In this document: positions 5,590 to 8,802 of the stretch, one piece after another
Position numbering within the stretch: the stretch's first letter is position 1
Layout of the letters: every line of letters starts with the position of its first letter
Assembly: GCA_030643345.1 (NCBI GenBank)
Contig: DAOWMA010000061.1
Location: 1-8,802, forward strand
DNA: 8,802 nt
Direction: 5' to 3'
Origin: Spirochaetaceae bacterium
GTDB taxonomy: Bacteria > Spirochaetota > Spirochaetia > B11-G9
Made by a program: the position numbers and the translations under genes
Notes under the pieces: model-generated
What the model was told of the DNA's origin: nothing
The model's input: the letters and a program-made list of their open reading frames with translations, nothing else
Databases searched by the model: none

Positions 5590-6594
5590 ATAGTATAACA
5601 ATCTGGCAGATTCCGCCCATCTGTACACCTGATAAACAACAGGTTTCAGGGGTAAATCCCAGCATCCGGGTCGGTGAAGTATATCACCGCCGAACCCCGT
5701 CTTGAAACGATAAAGACCGCTCATTGGATGATCAGGATCATTTACCGGAGGTATCCCGAAAAGATCGTACTCTGTGCAGCCGTTCTCTTTTGCATATTTT
5801 ATTGCCTCCCACTGGAGAGCGTAGGCAGGCATAAGGTTTCTGTTTTCATTGGATGAAGCACCATACAGGTATGTGGCTCTGTTACCGTAAACAGCAACAA
5901 TAATTCCTGCAAGAATTTGATCATCATAAACGGCCTTAAATAAAACCAGCAGAGGACTTGATGCAGAGACAGTCTCCTTCCCGGATAGTTCAAATATCTT
6001 CCTGTAGTACTCTTCTGAATGGATTGTTATCTTATCCCTTAAGGCAGTTTCCTTATAGAGTTGATACCATTCATTCAGAGTTTCAACTCCTGCCTTCTCA
6101 ACAACAACACCTTTCCGAAAAGACAAACGAATATTGTATCTGGTCTTTGACTTCATCCTTGCAAGAATATCTTCTTCATTTTCCCTTAGAGAAATAATAA
6201 CAGTATCCGGAGGCTGAATATCTGAGGATGCCTTTGTTAGTTCCGGTCCCATACTAAACAAAACCGGGTCCGCCTGACAGAGACCTGACGGAAGATCGAA
6301 TCTAAGAGCAAAACATCCTGCAGGAAGGTATTTTTTTAATTTCAGTCCAATCTTTTTAAGTTCAGAACCAGTCTGGTCCTCATTTGAAAGTGCAGGTCCA
6401 TGAGGGATATATGCAATAGAGTATTTTCCAAAAACTTTCCTGACAAGAACAAGAAGTGCTTTCCCGTTGAATTCAAATGAATAAGGCTTCCACCCGAATT
6501 CACTCTTTAGACTTCCCCAATACGAAGATTGCAGAATATTACTGCCCGGCGAAAGTCTTGATAATTCAACAGAATGAATGCTCTGAACGCTCAT
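5569..6594 (-). CDS. FemAB/FemX-family peptidoglycan-branching aminoacyltransferase
   Basis: Enzymes of this family transfer an amino acid from aminoacyl-tRNA onto the peptide of lipid-linked peptidoglycan precursors on the inner face of the membrane. The 341 aa show family marks in order: QSSYWGSLKSEFGW (22-35), YIPHGP (62-67), KSKTRYNIRLSFRKGV (148-163, close to the typical K-TRYNIR-A-KKGV), then GASSNENRNLMPAYALQWEAI (245-265), YDLFGIPP (276-283) and GLYRFKTGFGG (293-303). Length fits a FemX-type member without the coiled-coil insert of FemA. There is no signal or membrane segment. The amino acid used cannot be told from sequence. It follows metG by 18 nt in the same frame and lacks an SD; the nearest, GGGGAGG, is 26 nt upstream inside metG. 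Re-initiation after metG is likely. The final codons overlap the murD-operon terminator. Confidence 0.88.
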   Translation of the reverse strand: MSVQSIHSVELSRLSPGSNILQSSYWGSLKSEFGWKPYSFEFNGKALLVLVRKVFGKYSIAYIPHGPALSNEDQTGSELKKIGLKLKKYLPAGCFALRFDLPSGLCQADPVLFSMGPELTKASSDIQPPDTVIISLRENEEDILARMKSKTRYNIRLSFRKGVVVEKAGVETLNEWYQLYKETALRDKITIHSEEYYRKIFELSGKETVSASSPLLVLFKAVYDDQILAGIIVAVYGNRATYLYGASSNENRNLMPAYALQWEAIKYAKENGCTEYDLFGIPPVNDPDHPMSGLYRFKTGFGGDILHRPGCWDLPLKPVVYQVYRWAESARLLYYKKIRKR

Positions 6595-6612
6595 TAGAAA
6601 TAGAGGCAGGGA

Positions 6613-8802
6613 TTACCCCACCTCCCCTTCGGATACAATATTTGTTTTTAATGTCTTTCCGGATACTTCAAGAGCAGTTCCACCTACTTTTATAATATTT
6701 CCTTCTACTTTCAAAGGGATATCAAAAAAATGATTAACTTTAAGCTTTTTAGGACTATCCCCTTCAGGAACAGAATTGCCTGCAAGAGTTATTCTTGTTC
6801 CAGGTTCTGCCCAGTCTGCAAATATTACCTCAACATCACCCCTCTCATCGGAACCTTCCGGTGTATTATCAGCAGCCAGCAGCATTCCCTGGCTTTTTAC
6901 ACCTCTCAATTTAGCCGGTTTCAGATTGTATACCAATATTATGTTATGATTTAGAAGCTCCTCTTCCTTGTAGTAAGGAACAAGGCCGGAAACTATCTGC
7001 CGGGGTTCTTCTTCACCTGCATCGATTGTTTCTATATAGAGTTTATCCGCTTCAGGATGTCTTTCTATTGCAGTTATTTTTGCTACCCGCAAATCAATTT
7101 TTTCTACAAACTGTTCTTCCAGTGTTTTTTCTATCTTTTCTTCAGTATTTTCGTTCACTTTCCCCTCTCCTGCTTCTTTGGCTGCCCGTTCTGCCTGGCT
7201 GCCTGCAAATTTTTCTCTTAAGTTGCCAATAAAATCATCTTCCAGTTTCTGAAACAGTATTTCTGATTCTTTAAGTTTATCAAGACCCTCAAACTTACCC
7301 AGTATATCCCAGCCCATAACCGGATTTCCCAGGAAAGAGGCAATCCTTGCAGATGTATCAGGAATATATGGTTCTATCATTACTGCAAGGTCCCTGACCA
7401 GATAGACAAGGTGTTTTATTAAACTCGCAGCTGATGCAGGATCACTGTTTCTGGTCCTCCAGGGTTCACCTTCCTGAAAAGCTTTGTTTCCAAATGAAGA
7501 CAGAAAAAGTATCTTATGGAGGGCGTCCCTAAGCTCTGCTTTTTCAAAATGTTCGATAATCTCTGCTTCATATTCTTTAATTTTATCTATCATTACAGAA
7601 TCATCTTCTGCTTCAGGGACCCTGCCGTCGTAGAACTTATTGATAAAGATAAGTGTTCTATTTACCAGATTGCCCAGATTACCCAGCAGTTCGCTGTTAA
7701 CTCTCTCCTGGAAATCGTTCCAGCTGAACTTGTAATCCGACTTTTCCGGTCTGTTATAAAAAATATAAAATCTCCATACATCAGAAGGAATACCTGTATC
7801 CCTGGCATCATTACCAAAAACCCCTATTCCTTTGCTCTTGGAGAACTTGCCATCTTCATAGTTTAAATATTCGGTTGATGACATATGATGAAGCATAGTC
7901 CACTTTTCACCTGTCCCCAAAAGTGAGGATGGAAAAATTACTGTATGAAAAGGAATATTATCTTTTCCAATAAACTGAAACAATTCAACCTCTTCAGGAT
8001 TTCTCCACCAGTCCTCCCACTTATCAGTATGAGTCATAGTTATTGAAATATATCCGATAGGAGCATCAAACCAGACATAAAAAACCTTACCCTCAAAACC
8101 TTCTCTTGGAACAGGAATACCCCACTTCAAATCACGGGTTATACAACGTTCCTTAAGACCATCACGTATCCAGCTCTTTGTCATCTGAATAGCATTACGT
8201 GCCCAAAACCCATCCACCGAAGCTGTGTCCATCCACTTCTGCAGCTTTGGAAGTACTTTGGGAAGATCCAGATACAGATGTTTTGTGTCCCTTCCTACAG
8301 GCTCACTACCACAGACGCTGCATCTTGGATTTATCAACTCTGTAGGATCAAGGAGTTTTCCGCAATCTTCACACTGATCACCCCTGGCATTTTCCGATCC
8401 GCAGGATGGACATTCGCCAAGAACATATCTGTCTGCAAGAAACCTGTCACAACTTTCACAATAAAGCTGATTTATTGTATCTTCTCTTATCAGACCGGCT
8501 TCATCACATTTATTAAAAATATGCTGAACAATCTCGGTCTGTTCCGGTGTGGAAGTACGTCCCCACTTGTCAAATTTGATATTGAACCAATCATATATAT
8601 CTGTATGAATCTTATAATAATGATCACAGAGTTCCTTGGGAGTAACCCCTTCCTGCAGGGCTTTTGTCTCTGTTGCTGTACCATACTCGTCAGTACCGCA
8701 TACATAAAGTGTTTCATACCCTTTTTCTCTGCAGTACCTGGCAAATACATCTGCCGAAAGTACCTGAATAAGGTTTCCAAGATGAGGTATATTGTTTACA
8801 TA
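6613..8802 (-). CDS. metG: Methionyl-tRNA synthetase, 5' end outside window
   Basis: MetRS charges tRNA-Met, including initiator tRNA, in the cytoplasm. The frame is open to base 8802 and gives 729 residues; only about a dozen N-terminal residues should be missing. Residue numbers here count from the right edge. Seen: YVNNIPHLGN (1-10, the HIGH-type signature), CGTDEYGTATETKA (35-48), four Cys-x-x-Cys pairs (115/118, 131/134, 144/147, 161/164) of a two-zinc knuckle, and KFSKS (319-323, the KMSKS motif). An anticodon-binding helical domain follows, then a charged linker (~525-564) and a C-terminal Trbp111/EMAP-like tRNA-binding domain (565-673, LRVAKI through GMLLAA). A tail of ~55 residues follows it (674-729). 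An apparent start at 8337 is only an internal TTG; the upstream codons are clearly MetRS. The FemX-like gene follows in the same transcript. Confidence 0.96.
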   Translation of the reverse strand, partial: YVNNIPHLGNLIQVLSADVFARYCREKGYETLYVCGTDEYGTATETKALQEGVTPKELCDHYYKIHTDIYDWFNIKFDKWGRTSTPEQTEIVQHIFNKCDEAGLIREDTINQLYCESCDRFLADRYVLGECPSCGSENARGDQCEDCGKLLDPTELINPRCSVCGSEPVGRDTKHLYLDLPKVLPKLQKWMDTASVDGFWARNAIQMTKSWIRDGLKERCITRDLKWGIPVPREGFEGKVFYVWFDAPIGYISITMTHTDKWEDWWRNPEEVELFQFIGKDNIPFHTVIFPSSLLGTGEKWTMLHHMSSTEYLNYEDGKFSKSKGIGVFGNDARDTGIPSDVWRFYIFYNRPEKSDYKFSWNDFQERVNSELLGNLGNLVNRTLIFINKFYDGRVPEAEDDSVMIDKIKEYEAEIIEHFEKAELRDALHKILFLSSFGNKAFQEGEPWRTRNSDPASAASLIKHLVYLVRDLAVMIEPYIPDTSARIASFLGNPVMGWDILGKFEGLDKLKESEILFQKLEDDFIGNLREKFAGSQAERAAKEAGEGKVNENTEEKIEKTLEEQFVEKIDLRVAKITAIERHPEADKLYIETIDAGEEEPRQIVSGLVPYYKEEELLNHNIILVYNLKPAKLRGVKSQGMLLAADNTPEGSDERGDVEVIFADWAEPGTRITLAGNSVPEGDSPKKLKVNHFFDIPLKVEGNIIKVGGTALEVSGKTLKTNIVSEGEVG

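Noticed and set aside
6607..6609. CTG as an alternative start for the FemX-like gene, 11 nt after the GGGGAGG in metG.
   Set aside because: CTG starts are rare, and the ATG 15 nt downstream gives a normal family N-terminus. Spacing alone is not enough support.
6613..8337. metG as a truncated gene beginning at 8337.
   Set aside because: That start is an internal TTG. The same frame continues without a stop to the window edge and encodes the catalytic N-terminus, so there is no truncation or frameshift.
8490..8780. Minus-strand open frame of 96 codons near the right edge.
   Set aside because: It is out of frame with MetRS. The metG frame through the same bases encodes clear MetRS sequence (HIGH-type motif, zinc-knuckle cysteines).

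Overview
The window looks like ordinary chromosome from an AT-rich bacterium, most plausibly a spirochaete. This is an inference from three things: a very basic 29-residue ribosomal protein of the mS38/AURKAIP1 type, a PTS EIIA-like domain that appears to be the tail of a larger protein, and a FemX-like ligase beside metG. Shine-Dalgarno sites (AAGGAG) and sigma-70-type promoters argue against Bacteroidota, which also carry the mS38-type protein. No mobile-element genes, CRISPR array, tRNA or rRNA were seen.

Layout. (1) Bases 1-897, plus strand: the 3' part of a gene encoding a PTS EIIA type-2-like domain, open through the left edge, then hisI 4 nt later. (2) Bases 932-3043, minus strand: a 29-aa ribosomal protein gene (GTG start, strong SD, own promoter and a 5' leader hairpin), then a terminator-like hairpin, then dxs. 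(3) Bases 3044-3189: a divergent promoter region. It holds a 17-bp-spaced promoter on each strand, and an inverted repeat lies over the plus-strand promoter. (4) Bases 3190-5503, plus strand: an unrecognised 313-aa protein, apparently from a leaderless or nearly leaderless mRNA, then murD, which starts at TTG inside the end of the first gene. (5) Bases 5500-5589: a 23-bp palindrome containing the murD stop codon, then a rho-independent terminator that runs into the end of the opposing gene. (6) Bases 5569-8802, minus strand: metG (5' end beyond the right edge), then a FemAB/FemX-family gene 18 nt downstream in the same frame.

Functionally the window mixes housekeeping roles: histidine synthesis (HisI), isoprenoid precursors for the cell-wall lipid carrier among other uses (Dxs), peptidoglycan precursor synthesis (MurD), probable peptide branching from aminoacyl-tRNA (FemX-like), tRNA charging (MetRS) and ribosome structure (mS38-like). 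The least explained items are the 313-aa protein coupled to murD, the regulatory architecture between the divergent genes, and the large palindrome at the murD stop. I found no clear evidence of a wholly new system.
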